DNA of 64,000 nucleotides, taken from positions 5,394,001-5,458,000 of the forward strand of contig CM065647.1 in assembly GCA_033220425.1 (NCBI GenBank). The letters are read 5' to 3'. Under the pieces are notes generated by a model. The model made no database searches, was not told the DNA's origin, and worked only from the letters and a program-made list of their open reading frames with translations. The position numbers and the translations under genes were made by a program. The stretch comes from Lepraria neglecta. Lineage: Eukaryota > Ascomycota > Lecanoromycetes > Lecanorales > Stereocaulaceae. Of this stretch, positions 44,634 to 55,177 are shown in pieces (position 1 is the stretch's first letter; every line of letters begins with the position of its first letter).

Positions 44634-46442
44634 TTAGCACTTCTCCTCGTCTCCTCTATCCCCGCCATCTCTACTAATCCTCCTAGCCAACCTCAACCGC
44701 CCCCTCCATCCCTCACCCCTCTCTTCACTATCACCCCTGCCCCTCCTCCTCCTGCTCCTGCCTTCACCACCATCATCCAAATCCATTTGACCGGCGGCCC
44801 AAGCACTAACCCTCTCTCTACTCTTTTCCCTTCTATACTGGCGTACATCCTCATCCCCACTCTCAGACCCCTCATTGTCTGTCATCGTCATGAAATTCTC
44901 ATCGCTCTGCAAAGAGCCTCGATTACCATTGCCGAGGCGTATGATATATTCTGCGCGTTGAATAGATTCAGGGCGCTGGCCGCTGGACTGGAGGGCGAAG
45001 CCGAGTTGGGTGGTGGGTGAGGTTCCTCCTGCTTTTGGGTTTGGGAATGGGGTGGGGAAGTGGGATTGGTGGTGATAGGGAGTGGGGAATTGAGACTGCG
45101 CTTCGCGGGGGGTGATGTTTATGGGGCTGTTTATGGGGCGGAAGGAGTTGATGAGGGTGGAGTTGAGGTTGCTTATTTCTTGGTCTGTTGTAGCGGTGTT
45201 AGGACTCGAGATGGGGATGTTGTTTAGTAATGTTGGGCTGGATCCGAGGATCGTGCTAGTGGTGGGCTCATCAGTCTGAGAGTCGTTTAGTAGCATGGCA
45301 TTTGATTCGAGGACGGTGGCACTGCTCTTTTCGAGAGGATGAAAAGCTTTGAAGCGAGATATTTGGTCGTGGATCTCCTGTTCCAGCTGCTGCTGCGTCT
45401 GCTGGATACCATCTAGAGTATTTGCTTCTGGTGCTGGTTCAGCTGCTGGTGCTGATGGCGGTAGCTCTGGTACGTGTGGTTTATCATCATTGTCGCGTTG
45501 TTTGCCTTTATCAATTGCAGGTCCAGGTGGTACCTCCTCCTCGCTAGAGTCATCAAGACTTAGATAGTGCGTGTAATTCGACTCTCTATCCTCCCCATTC
45601 CCTACCTCAGGCTCAGCTTGAGCGACGGCATTAGCGGAATGTATCGTCGCCAACGTCGGTCTCTTTTCCGGCATCCTCTCCTTTCCTTTCTCCAGATTAG
45701 GCGGAAGATTGGCATTAGCCTCACCAGAGCCCTCTGGCGGCGGACTAGGAGTCATATCCTTGAAACTCGGTAGCACCCACGCACTATCACGACGTCTCCC
45801 ACGGCTCACGCTTCGGTTCCTGGTCAGACTTCGCTCGCGTTCTCTGATGTTGTGTCTGGCTGTATGCTCCCGGTCTTTCTCCCTTAGACTTCTAGTCTCT
45901 TTCATTTCCTCTTCATCCACCCATTTCTTCTCTAGTCTTGCTCGGGCTTGACGGGCTTGACGGCCTTTCCATGTGAGCCAACCCAATGCTACGCTGGAGA
46001 CAACACCCACAAAACCAGTAATGCCAAGGATGATAGCAGCGACTTGGGTTCCACCCTCGCCGTGTGAATGGGCGCTGGTCGCACCGAGCGTGATCCCGAT
46101 AGTAAGGGCTATGATATGGAGCTGGAACATAATTGCGAGGATGAACAACTGAGTCCTATGCCTTTTCACCAATTTCTTGATCCTATGCGGAAGATCATTG
46201 ATGGAACTTGGCGCAATCGATGCACTTGCACGGCGTGATGCGACATCCGAGGCTTGCACAGCGGCAACGAAGGCAGGATAGGTGGAAGGCTCGGCTGTGT
46301 TTCTATAGAGCTCATTGATGCCTTGAGCGTTGTGGTTTGCGGAACGAGGCGCAGAGTGGGAGCGGCGCCAAGCAGTTTGGGAGGTATCGTCTGCGCCGAA
46401 GGGGAGAGGGCCGTCAGGGACGGAGGTTGATGAGGACAGCAT
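44634..46442 (-). CDS. two-helix membrane protein with a disordered tail
   Basis: A single exon. The upstream Met at 46661 gives 675 codons, but the stretch before MLSSSTSVPDGPLPF (46442) looks like translated leader, so the 602-residue form is preferred. Two adjacent hydrophobic helices, LFILAIMFQLHIIALTIGIT and VAAIILGITGFVGVVSSVAL (about 105-160), are followed by a basic stretch (KGRQARQARARLEKKW) and a long, charged Ser/Pro/Glu-rich region ending in Arg-rich repeats (RSRRRRGRG). It is probably an endomembrane or plasma-membrane protein with a cytosolic tail. I know no family name. Confidence 0.7.
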   Translation of the reverse strand: MLSSSTSVPDGPLPFGADDTSQTAWRRSHSAPRSANHNAQGINELYRNTAEPSTYPAFVAAVQASDVASRRASASIAPSSINDLPHRIKKLVKRHRTQLFILAIMFQLHIIALTIGITLGATSAHSHGEGGTQVAAIILGITGFVGVVSSVALGWLTWKGRQARQARARLEKKWVDEEEMKETRSLREKDREHTARHNIRERERSLTRNRSVSRGRRRDSAWVLPSFKDMTPSPPPEGSGEANANLPPNLEKGKERMPEKRPTLATIHSANAVAQAEPEVGNGEDRESNYTHYLSLDDSSEEEVPPGPAIDKGKQRDNDDKPHVPELPPSAPAAEPAPEANTLDGIQQTQQQLEQEIHDQISRFKAFHPLEKSSATVLESNAMLLNDSQTDEPTTSTILGSSPTLLNNIPISSPNTATTDQEISNLNSTLINSFRPINSPINITPREAQSQFPTPYHHQSHFPTPFPNPKAGGTSPTTQLGFALQSSGQRPESIQRAEYIIRLGNGNRGSLQSDENFMTMTDNEGSESGDEDVRQYRREKSRERVSAWAAGQMDLDDGGEGRSRRRRGRGDSEERGEGWRGRLRLARRISRDGGDRGDEEKC

Positions 46443-46916
46443 ATCAGGGTGGACACTGGACTTTAGGTAAATGGGCCTTGAGATTCTGGGATAGAGGGTT
46501 GGAAGGCATTGGGGAAGTTGTGCGAGTGGAGGATTTTGCTGCATCAAGACCGATGCTGTCGCCGACGGTGTTCGCAGACGGCTAAGTCTCGATGTCTTCG
46601 GATCTCTTAAGAATATTATGGCCGAGCGCACTTGGAAGCACAATTGGAAATCTCGGTACACTTAAGGGAAGGTTTACGTGCGTAAGAAAGTAATAACGAG
46701 GGGCAGCTATCGGGAGAAAGTGACACAACAGAAAATGCGAGTGCCCTTTGCCACCCCTCTAGCACTGACCTATAGTGAAGAGAGAGCATGGGGCTAGAAA
46801 CGTGATGAAGATATGTAGTGACAACAATGGGTCTTTTATCTCGAGCCGAGATGGCTACTCCCACATGCAATCATGAGTTCTCTCCATAGGTCCGACGAAC
46901 CTATCGTTCGTCAAAA
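46443..46916. other. spacer between two minus-strand genes
   Basis: 474 bp containing the upstream part of the membrane gene and the 3' end of the nucleolar gene. Possible upstream Met codons of the membrane gene lie here (46661). Confidence 0.4.
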
Positions 46917-48542
46917 TCATCCTCGACGCTCCTTGTTATCCTTTTGCCTCTTGTCTTTGGCCGTCTCCCTACGTCGCTTCTTCCACGCACGATTCGTCTC
47001 GCCCCGATGCTCCCAAAACCATTTCGAGAACTCACTTTCCTGCTGCTCTTCTTTGACTTCAGGAGCGCCTTTCTTTGCTTTGCCTTTTGGTGTATCATCT
47101 ACTTCCGTATCATCTTCATCGTCGCTGATATCAGAGGTCCCCTCCCATATATCACCAAACGTCTTCCCAGGCGCCGCAGTATCAGGTGTAGGCGCGGCAC
47201 TTCGCTGCCGTCTTTGTCGAATATCTTGTTGTGTAAATGGTGTCTGCGGCATAAGTAGACCTTGACTTCCTCCCTCCTCAGTGTCCGGGTCGAAGAAGTT
47301 GAAAGATGTAGAGACCTCTAGCGCTGGCTTCTTAGGTGTGCGGGATGCTGCGTTGTTTGGTCGCTTGAAGAGGGTTTCTAGTGGATGTACTTCTTTGGCG
47401 GGAACCGATGTTGGCCCTGGCCTTTGAACTGGCGGAGGGCTAGCGGATGAACGCGTGATGGACAGCCTCTCTACACTACCCACTTCGACTCCACCATCTT
47501 CAGTCCCTATAGCACCACGCCCACTCTTTCTCTGTTTTTGGCCACGGGTTTTGGCTGTCTTAGGAGGCGAGGGTGGTGCTTCGGAGACCTCATCCTCGCT
47601 CTCACTGTCCGAGCTGGAGGAACTGCCACTTGATGATGTCTCATCGTCTACCACGGCGGTTTCTGTTTTTGCGCTACGGGTCTTGGGAGCTGTGACCTGG
47701 ACCGAAGGCAGCTCTAGCCTGCTAGATCTTCTTGAGGGCGGTTTTGCTTCATCCTTAGACCGAGGATCTTTGCTGCCGTCCTGCTTTGCCTTTGTTCGAC
47801 GAGCTTTAGGCTCAGCTTCCACGACGTTACCATCCTCGTCGACCCACCCTTTGCCTTCGACGTATTCAGAAGCGCCATTCTTGCCCTTTGTATTCGACTC
47901 ATCCCTCAAGAAGTTCGCATGCTTCGTGGTATTCACAAATTCATGGACGACAACTTCACGGCTTGATTCACCTCTCTTCCTCTTCTTGACCCTGCCGTCT
48001 TTCATTTTACCAGCACTTGTAGCGTTTTGGGGTAGTGTAGTCTTGAACAGTAACTCGGCCTCGCCAGTAATTGATGCCGGCTTCGTTTTTGATTTCTTGT
48101 CGGCTTTTTCTTTGCTTCGCTTCGCAGGTTTGGCTTCGCTGGAACCTGGCTCTGTCCAACCCCGCGTGACCTTGCGGTCTTGAAGCTCATGACCCGGTAG
48201 AACACCCTCTTCCCTGACCTTGACTTTTCTACTTCGCTTCGTCTTGGTATCCGATCCCTCGAGCCCCAATGCCTTGTCCTCGTCATCCACTCTAGGCGCC
48301 TTTTTCGAGCGTGCTTCCTCAACCCTCATCTTAGACCCTCTCAGAACAGATCCGTGAAGCTTCTTCTTTAGCTTGTCAGCCTCCACCTCGGGTAGGTCCA
48401 CGTAGCCGTAGTTCTTCTCTGGAAAGGTTTGGATGGTATGGAAGGAGATTTTCGTCGCTTGTTGGAGGATTGTTGGTGGTAAGACCGTGGACAGGGCCTC
48501 GGGATTGAGAGGGGTAATGTGTAGGCGTTTGCACCCAGGCAT
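46917..48542 (-). CDS. SRP40-like nucleolar RNA-binding protein
   Basis: A single exon of 541 codons. The N-terminal 80 residues form an RRM-like fold (CKRLHITPLNPEALSTVLPP, ISFHTIQTFPEKNYGYVDLP, then LKKKLHGSVLRGSKMRVEEA). The middle is highly charged with KKKRKR-type nuclear signals and an acidic Ser run (SSSGSSSSSDSESEDE, about 305-325), typical of nucleolar phosphoproteins. The C-terminus ends FSKWFWEHRGETNRAWKKRR, a helix conserved in fungal proteins annotated as suppressor SRP40-like. A role in pre-rRNA processing or snoRNP transport is likely. Intact. Confidence 0.75.
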   Translation of the reverse strand: MPGCKRLHITPLNPEALSTVLPPTILQQATKISFHTIQTFPEKNYGYVDLPEVEADKLKKKLHGSVLRGSKMRVEEARSKKAPRVDDEDKALGLEGSDTKTKRSRKVKVREEGVLPGHELQDRKVTRGWTEPGSSEAKPAKRSKEKADKKSKTKPASITGEAELLFKTTLPQNATSAGKMKDGRVKKRKRGESSREVVVHEFVNTTKHANFLRDESNTKGKNGASEYVEGKGWVDEDGNVVEAEPKARRTKAKQDGSKDPRSKDEAKPPSRRSSRLELPSVQVTAPKTRSAKTETAVVDDETSSSGSSSSSDSESEDEVSEAPPSPPKTAKTRGQKQRKSGRGAIGTEDGGVEVGSVERLSITRSSASPPPVQRPGPTSVPAKEVHPLETLFKRPNNAASRTPKKPALEVSTSFNFFDPDTEEGGSQGLLMPQTPFTQQDIRQRRQRSAAPTPDTAAPGKTFGDIWEGTSDISDDEDDTEVDDTPKGKAKKGAPEVKEEQQESEFSKWFWEHRGETNRAWKKRRRETAKDKRQKDNKERRG

Positions 48543-49995
48543 GAAGATTATGTACTTTTTAGAAGAGTATGTTCAAGCTATGCTGGCTAACATCTTGCCC
48601 CTCGTCAATGATAGATTTTCCCTCAACATCAGCACCAGTTTTTGCTGAAGGCCTAAAGTTTTCTCGGATGCTTAGGGCCACATTCCGGCGCTTCTTTGGC
48701 GGCACCGCAAGCGCCCGGGAACCTAACTGGGAAAGTCTAGGGAGGCTCGAGGGCTTGCTCACCTCAGATAGCTGCCTACTGACATTAGAGTCTATCCACA
48801 ATGTAGATGTCAAGAGCATTGATATTGTCGGCTGACCGATATAAACTTTGACCTGCTCCATTGACAATCAAGCGGCTCAATCATGGTGCATGCGGCAATT
48901 CAGCGCGATGTATCTACAATGGCGATGGATTCCTCCACGCACAGCTTTTTTCATTCACAGTCTAAGCATCATCTCGAACGCATTGTACCAGAGCATATCA
49001 AACAAATTTATAGTCCTCAATGCTTCAAGATGATGGAAGCCATAATTGCACTGATTCTTGTTCATCACCTAGCTCAACATTCGCCAACATGTATATGCTC
49101 CAGAACTGTATTGTCTACACTTTGATTTCCCAGTACCTGGCTGCAGACCGGTCATGACGCAGCCGTTGCCGAAGAATTTGGTATCATTGGAGACGTTGCT
49201 ACTCAGTATCTCATATCCAGCGCCACTCAAAATTGCTTCTCGGATCTTTGTAGCCTCGTCAATCCTGTAGGAGAGCCATGCGATGTGTCGACTGTAACAG
49301 GCGATGTCGAGAGTGGTACGCAATATCGAACACCACCTGGTTATAAACTTGTCAAAAAGTTAAAGCCATTTCGTGCAATCAGCTGCCGCGGCTTAAACTC
49401 ATCAATGTTTCTGGTACTTCCAATGCACCGGGCTCAGAGTGTTTCGTCGACGATAGCTGAGACTCCGAAGGCTCTACCTTGGAAGGCAGGGTTATGCTGC
49501 CAACTTCAGAAACCAGTCAGGTGTGCGCGTCAAGCAGGCCACCACAGTGTGATTCGAAGTCATTGAATCATGGTCATATTGTGCAGGTGACTGAAGATAT
49601 CCAAGACCGGACCAAGGCGGGTATCAGGGCCGTCCATTCCCCAGGTTGTTGCTGACAAAGACGACTAGAACAGCTACATACCTATAGCAAGATATGTCCG
49701 CATTCGCCTTCGTGGAGACTGTAGGTAAGGGACTCACGCCGCCGTCGACTAGGATCTTTTAGCTCGCCGTGCGTTTGTGAGCAAACTAACTACGCTAGCG
49801 AATAAGGAGGTGAAAAGAAAAATCATGCCAATATTGAAGAGGGAAATGTTGCGGGAAGGAGCAGACCTGGAGGTTTAGGAAAGTTGGAGGAAGGTGCAGG
49901 ATATACCATGTAGAAAGGGAAGGTGCGTACCTGAGTACATGTAAACAAATCGAACGACAAGATAGATCTTTGTCCGTACATCAAATCAAAAAATC
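48543..49995. other. 1.45-kb intergenic region with coding-like minus patch
   Basis: A minus-strand frame at 49069-49323 reads HIAWLSYRIDEATKIREAI then KFFGNGCVMTGLQPG, which has coding character. I cannot name it and flanking exons are not clear. Nothing else is recognised. Confidence 0.3.
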
Positions 49996-50463
49996 ATGTG
50001 CCGGTACACCACCATCCCCACCGCCCTTTTTAGGGCCAAGACTGGCAACTATGCGCGCCTTCGGGCTAAGGAAATCCCTCTTTTGGAGGGCACCACCATC
50101 TGCCTCCCTCGTACTGATGAGCGGTTGCCTAAGGACCCACCGGCTGCGTACGGCCTTTCACTCCTCATTAATGGCAAAAAGCTGCATAAGTTGAACCGCA
50201 TTCGCCACCTATTCGCCTTTAACGAAGGCAAACCCATTCCTAGCGATCTGATTTTATATCAGACAGCGGTGGATCATTATTCGCTAGAGCCAGCGGTACC
50301 AACGGAGCTCGAAGGTATTTTTCTTAAGTGTTCACTTTCGCAGTAGCAGTAGAAACTAACAGGAATAGAGCTCAATCGTTGCCTCAAATTATTTATCGAA
50401 AGCGGTGATCGGATCACTATGAAAGCATTGGATCTGCAGTATCCCTTCATAGATGTGAGATAA
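49996..50463 (+). CDS. Tse2-like ADP-ribosyltransferase-fold protein
   Basis: Exons 49996..50314 and 50369..50463 give 137 residues (the alternative acceptor at 50362 adds two). The order is PTALFRAKTGNYARLRAKEI, then YGLSLLINGKKL, a strand HLFAFNEGKPIPSDLILYQ, then VDHYSLEPAVPTEL and a helix ELNRCLKLFIES. From memory this is the pattern of fungal Tse2-type proteins: FxxxLYR..N, xGxSL.., IP-x-G-T-x-[LIV]-P-x-x-L-x-L and DH-[YF]-SLQ-x-A-x-P-M-x-L-x-x-LN. Bacterial Tse2 is a type VI effector toxin, while roles of fungal relatives are unclear. No signal peptide, so cytosolic. The chain ends soon after the helix, slightly short for the family. A second possible relative lies at 51502. Confidence 0.5.
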
Positions 50464-50578
50464 CTTTAACACCCGGACGATATAAAAAGCTGACTTATAA
50501 AGGTTTAATCAGTTTGTACGTGTCAGCAAACAGACATATCGAATCATGCGTTCCTAACATCATAAGGAGCAGTAACAC

Positions 50579-50660
50579 GCAAAACATCTGCCCTCAGCAC
50601 CCCTCAGAAGCATAAACAGCAAACATCACTCGCCCTCAGCATCCCTCAGGAGCATGAATA
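50579..50660. repeat. two-copy imperfect tandem repeat, about 40 bp
   Basis: Each copy contains AAACATC, then GCCCTCAGCA, CCCCTCAG or TCCCTCAG, and AGCAT(A/G)AA. It lies downstream of the Tse2-like gene. Confidence 0.6.
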
Positions 50661-50860
50661 ATACACCAAATTTTTCGGCGCATACCTGCTGTGCGCAAAC
50701 AGATGGAAACAGATGGAGCTAGAAGGGTTTTTGGGCAGCAGCGTTGTCTTCAATTTCATGGCCTTCGGGGGATCATTATGCCGTTCCTTTAGCCTTTAAT
50801 AGCCTAGTCTTCGGGGGGGAAAATGGGGTGCCACTAGGGCGGATCCGTCTATGAATCAAT

Positions 50861-50893
50861 CAACCAACCAACCAACCAACCAACCAACCAACC
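50861..50893. repeat. (CAAC)n microsatellite, about eight units
   Basis: An uninterrupted CAAC/AACC array read directly from the sequence. Confidence 0.9.
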
Positions 50894-51501
50894 GCCTAAA
50901 CGTTGATGAAGTACTAATTCCCCCCTCAGCCAGGTTTCTAGAATAGGATGGTGTCCCCATGAGTCCGCCTTAGAGCTCACCTTGGAAAGCCTAGAAGCCA
51001 CCAAGAAGCAACCTCGTGAGCGCTCCTAAGCACCCCGACAGTTCACAATAACAGAGATCTCGGGCGGTGACTCTTCTTGTCGGGTGAAACACCGAGTTCT
51101 GTTTCAAGCGGTGCTCGGGATAGCCTCAACTGATAGATTCCCCAAAATCTACTCGAACACTTGATGTAACCGTACTCCGGCGCCGCGATTTTGCGACGGG
51201 CTTCGCCGGCAACAGTGTACAAATCTGTTGAGTTTTGGGTCTTACCAGGCTTCAGGGCCTAAGGGTCTTTCCGGAGAGGAGGGGTTCGGTCCGGAAATAA
51301 TACAAGGTTCGGGGGGGTTGATTTAATAATTTTCTCAACGTATTGGGGTGATTCAGAAATTTGCCGAGAAAACTTTCTCATTCACAAGGACGCTGCCCAG
51401 CACAAATTCTTCGTCCTTACCAAACCACAACAACACCTTTCTCAAGCAAAGACTGAACACATACTTGGCCTGGAAGCTCGCATAACTCTTACGTCATTGT
51501 C

Positions 51502-52190
51502 ATGAGACTATGGAGTACTCCCTCGAGTCGTACGATGTCTTTATTAAGACAACTACAGCCACTTCTGCATAGGAATCGCCCACTACGAGTATTTCGCACC
51601 AACCTTAGATGCTACCACCCACTCCTTGGCGAAATCAGTCCAGTCTATCGTCAGTCCTTCCCGGTTGCCACGGTCAATATTATGCTCTCTGTCAAAAACT
51701 TTCTAGAGATTCATGATCCTGAATATTTCTACAACCACAACTGTGTGACGATCGAAAGTAATGGTCTAGTGGATCCACACACTAGGAACCCTTATAAAGG
51801 TTGTTGAATTCGCTCGGACCTCCTGGATACGTGGAGAGAATCTATGCTGAAGCTTCGATACAGGGCGGAATGGCGCATCTTTTGGCACTCGGGACCCGCA
51901 TGGGCTATACCATGCTCTTGACGCTCATCAGATCAATTATGAACACACCGGCCTCACTGACGCCCGGACCTATATATGTCAAATCCCCAAAAGTAAACCC
52001 CATTAGCAAGCACTCTTGGATCGATTTGGACTAAAGACGCGTCTGCAGATACACCTATTCCGAACGCTTTACGCCTATGGAAAGTCGGATGGAGAAACAG
52101 TAGTGTACCTAGTTACATGCTTCGATCAAATACACCAGTGACACTAGACAGTAAGACAGACTTTTCTCATCTTATTGAAATGCGAGCCTC
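51502..52190 (+). pseudogene. possible second Tse2-like gene, decayed
   Basis: A frame from ATG 51502 encodes a basic, Arg-rich leader, then SFPVATVNIMLSVKNFLEI, CVTIESNGLVDPHTRNPYKG and a stop at 51805. After a shift it continues SLGPPGYVERIYAEASIQ, and a further frame near 52035-52190 has DTPIPNALRLWKVG and SNTPVTLD. The order N-x-x-x-x-L-x-x-D, a G-L-V-x-P strand, Y-K-G-PN and P-x-P-x-L resembles the Tse2-like protein 1.5 kb upstream. The match is weak, the frame breaks at least twice and no clean intron fixes it. It could be an unrelated orphan. Treat as a hypothesis. Confidence 0.25.
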
Positions 52191-53595
52191 CACTAATGAA
52201 TCTTCCAGATTTACAAAGTCTTCTCAACGATTTTCAAGACCGTCACGGTAAAATTACCACTGTGAGAGAATTCCTGGTCTCAGAGAATAACGGACTTTCT
52301 CGCGCTCAGTTACTTGACCTCCTCAACATAGACTGGCAACGTTGCCGTGCAAGATCAGGTTATTGCGCCAAAGGCGGCCAGGCTTGCCGCTGCCTCAAAA
52401 TCTACAGAGCTAGCGCAAAGTCGCCATCACTTACTTGATGCTAAGAATATGGGGTGACATAAATTATTGTACTCAGAGCTTGGATAGACTCCGCGGGTCC
52501 ATAAGAACACCAACTCCAAACCCGATCTAAATAGCAACCATCTATATGAACACTTTGGTATAGTCCTGCCCGATAGAACGGCCTCTTGATACCCAAAGCC
52601 TTTTGCTCTAGATTCTTTGATTTTACCCTTGCGGTGGTGTCCTATTTGCAAGAAGGTGACATTTTGCGGGGAGATATAATGACTTATGTCACACCTGTTG
52701 CTAATCTCAGTACTTTCTGTCGAGGAACCTGAATTGTTGTTTCCTTTATATTTGGAGATATCATGAACGTATCTACCGGACCAGTGGCTCCTACCGAAGC
52801 TGGCAGAAACACCCAGGCAATGACCTGGTACGAGAGATCAATTAAATCATTCGAATTTGCACGAAACTGGGAATCCCAGAAAAGAACAGCTTGCCTAACC
52901 CCCCTAGCGGACAAAATTGTCTTGTCAGCTCCTGGTAGTTCTACACCGTGAAAATCCTCTTCTGTGATCCTTCAGCTATTACGACGTATGCCATGGCGAG
53001 TAACGCTTGGGAAGCCCTCGCGGCTCGTACAAGACGAGATGGGATGAGCGCAATATGTTGGTAATTGTATCGGGAGGAAGAAGGTCAATCGCTTGCTCTT
53101 GGGCGAATCTTTCATTAACACGGATCTATACTGTCTCCTCCTGACCCGTCGACTTGACACTCAGGCTATAATTATGCATTTTCAGGTTAGCACACTCATT
53201 GGCTTTGCCTGCACCTATTACATCGACTCTCCACACAATGTAATCCTGGGGCGTGGGGTCCAAGAGGCAATTTTGCAATCGTACCTTAGTTTCCTCGGCA
53301 GCACCGCCTACAGAGGATCAAGCTCATCAGCTAGTGAGATGCGACAAACCTATTGTATTAGGGGCTTCCCGGCAAGACCTACGATGACAGGGATCCTTGA
53401 CAGTGGGTTCGTGATGTCCATGAAGTCACTGCATTTCTCTACTATCTAGGTACAAGTCTACATGGCTTCCTCTACAGCATCCCATGGGAATTTCCGATTG
53501 ATCTTCCATCATCAAATATGTCACTCAGAACTTGCCTTCGCCTGGCGGCTCGCGCCCGCTTCCAGCCCATTTCAAGACAGATATTCTCTACAACG
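52191..53595. other. 1.4-kb stretch without a recognised gene
   Basis: Several 60-118-codon frames on both strands (52175-52438, 52684-52914 minus, 53093-53449) have no pattern I can name. The region may hold eroded coding DNA. No repeat or transposon end is visible. Confidence 0.3.
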
Positions 53596-54119
53596 ATGAA
53601 CAAGATGGCGAACACGCAGCCTTCTGAAGCTAGCCAAGTCATTTCCGAGGTCTCGAAGCAAGAACGCGGCACTTACAAAGGGGAGCCCCTGTAACTGTTA
53701 GCCTAATGGCCCAATTCAATCAACAGGCCACAGGCTCGACCGCCGCTCAAATGCAATCCGAATTTACCAACCGCGAAGACGCCGCTGCCAACAACCAAGA
53801 TGCTACCGTCCAGACCAATACTCCTCTTAACCCTGCTGAACAGAGCCAGCTTGATCGTGAGGCGAACTATGTCGAGCAAGCAAATAAAGTGGCCACGAAG
53901 ATGGCGACGAAACCCGAGAATGTGACGAAAGAGGATGGGGATACCATGCACAGTCGGGAGACAAAGGCATATGGGAACACGGAGAAGGGCGGTATTGCTA
54001 GTCAGGCTCAGAATTTGGTGGCTTCATCTGTTCAGCAATCCTATTCGTCTGAGCTTTTTTATCTCCTTGCTTGTCTGTATTGCAACTTGTTGATACTTCA
54101 CCTCATTGTTGTTCTTTAG
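53596..54119 (+). CDS. SMP/LEA-like small hydrophilic protein
   Basis: The clear frame from ATG 53706 encodes a Gln/Asn/Ala-rich hydrophilic chain with STAAQMQSEFTNREDAAANN, a helix SQLDREANYVEQANKVATKM and KEDGDTMHSRETKAYG, then GGIASQAQNLVA. This is the pattern of fungal seed-maturation-protein (SMP/LEA-type) stress proteins. Just upstream, ATG 53596 starts another matching piece (QPSEASQVISEVSKQERG) that ends in TAA. The two are in different frames, separated by 36 nt, too short for a normal intron. So the N-terminal part is either a frameshifted first exon or not used. The 3' end after 54030 is also uncertain; hydrophobic residues there look like read-through into non-coding DNA. It is likely a desiccation or spore protein. 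Confidence 0.5.
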
Positions 54120-54346
54120 AAAAGGGACGAAGAACCTTGCTGAAATGGATTGCATTGTTGCCAATCTATTTGTGCTGTTTCGAGGCATTGATTAACAATG
54201 CAAGTGTTTTCTCCAAGACAGTGATGGTTGCGATTCTTGACAACAAATTGTATTTACTGTTATATTGACTCGGCTGTCCGGGTAACCTCTTTCCTAACTT
54301 GTGTTCAGTGCAATATCCAGCACCAAATACCAACGAAGATACCATC

Positions 54347-54664
54347 ATGTGTAAACTCCGCGCCCACGTCTGCCCCCGATGCTATGACCTCCATCACATC
54401 GAGGAGTTACAGTGCTGCCAAAAGTTCTACGAGAAGCACAGCTGCGGCTCTTGGGATCTTCACACCATGTCCAAGGTTCCACATTTTGAAATTTGTGACC
54501 GCTGCTATGAGCAAGATCGAAGTGAACAGAAGATGGGATGGGCAATAGCGGAAGCAATGTTCACAGAGGAGGGGGTAGCAAGGGGATGGACGAAGTCCAG
54601 GATGACTATGGAACGGAGGGAATTGAGGGAGAAGTGGGAGAGGAAGATTGAGGGAGTAGAATAA
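54347..54664 (+). CDS. small Cys-rich zinc-binding-like protein
   Basis: From ATG 54347, 105 codons with no intron: KLRAHVCPRCYDLHHIEELQ, CCQKFYEKHSC, then FEICDRCYEQD and a charged helix to the end. The cysteines (CxxC, CC, C, CxxC) with nearby His suggest one or two zinc sites. Family unknown to me. It has no signal peptide. Confidence 0.55.
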   Translation: MCKLRAHVCPRCYDLHHIEELQCCQKFYEKHSCGSWDLHTMSKVPHFEICDRCYEQDRSEQKMGWAIAEAMFTEEGVARGWTKSRMTMERRELREKWERKIEGVE

Positions 54665-55177
54665 ACGTTGATGCCATCGTCTGTGGAAGCGCAGGCGTCT
54701 AGCAGTGATTGGGAAGTACAATTTCCTTATTAGACGTTGGATAATTTCTGCATTAGGCAATCGCGTCAGCGACGGCCCATAGAACAGGGCAGGGAATGGC
54801 CGGCAGCAGCAGGATAGGTGAAGCTTACTAGAAATGACACGCCCGCCTCAGCGGCGCCCGTGCTCCTCGCCATTGTGTGACCCGACACACTGCTGGCGGG
54901 GGACGACTTCGTAATGCATACATGGCACGTCCTGACGATCAAATGGCTAGCTGCATGTTTCTAGAATCGTCTTCCAACAATTCCTGTCAATGAAGTTGGT
55001 AATACAATTACCTTGGGCACAGCAGGGCTTTGTAACTACGTGGTCTGTTATAGTTTTGAATTGTCACTTTCCTGCTTTGCATTTCCAAATTGGGTGACTG
55101 TCGTAAGATTCATAGTATGATCGTAGGCAATTGAGATTAGGCTCGGCCCTGCCCTTCAACACTTGTTGCTCCACTTT
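54665..55177. other. intergenic, tail to tail
   Basis: 513 bp between the Cys-rich protein and the kelch gene stop. Nothing is recognised. Confidence 0.4.

Larger units (their letters stand above)
50464..51501. other. intergenic with two simple repeats
   Basis: This stretch contains a two-copy imperfect repeat of about 40 bp (50579-50660) and an AACC tetranucleotide array (50861-50893). No gene is seen. Several GGGGGG-rich motifs occur between 50760 and 51320. Confidence 0.5.

Noticed and set aside
44634-46661. Upstream Met at 46661 as start of the membrane protein
   Set aside because: The extra 73 residues look like translated leader; the Met at 46442 is preferred, although the longer form cannot be excluded.
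47455-48183. 242-codon plus-strand frame
   Set aside because: Antisense to the SRP40-like gene; its Ser/Leu-rich composition mirrors the charged low-complexity coding strand.
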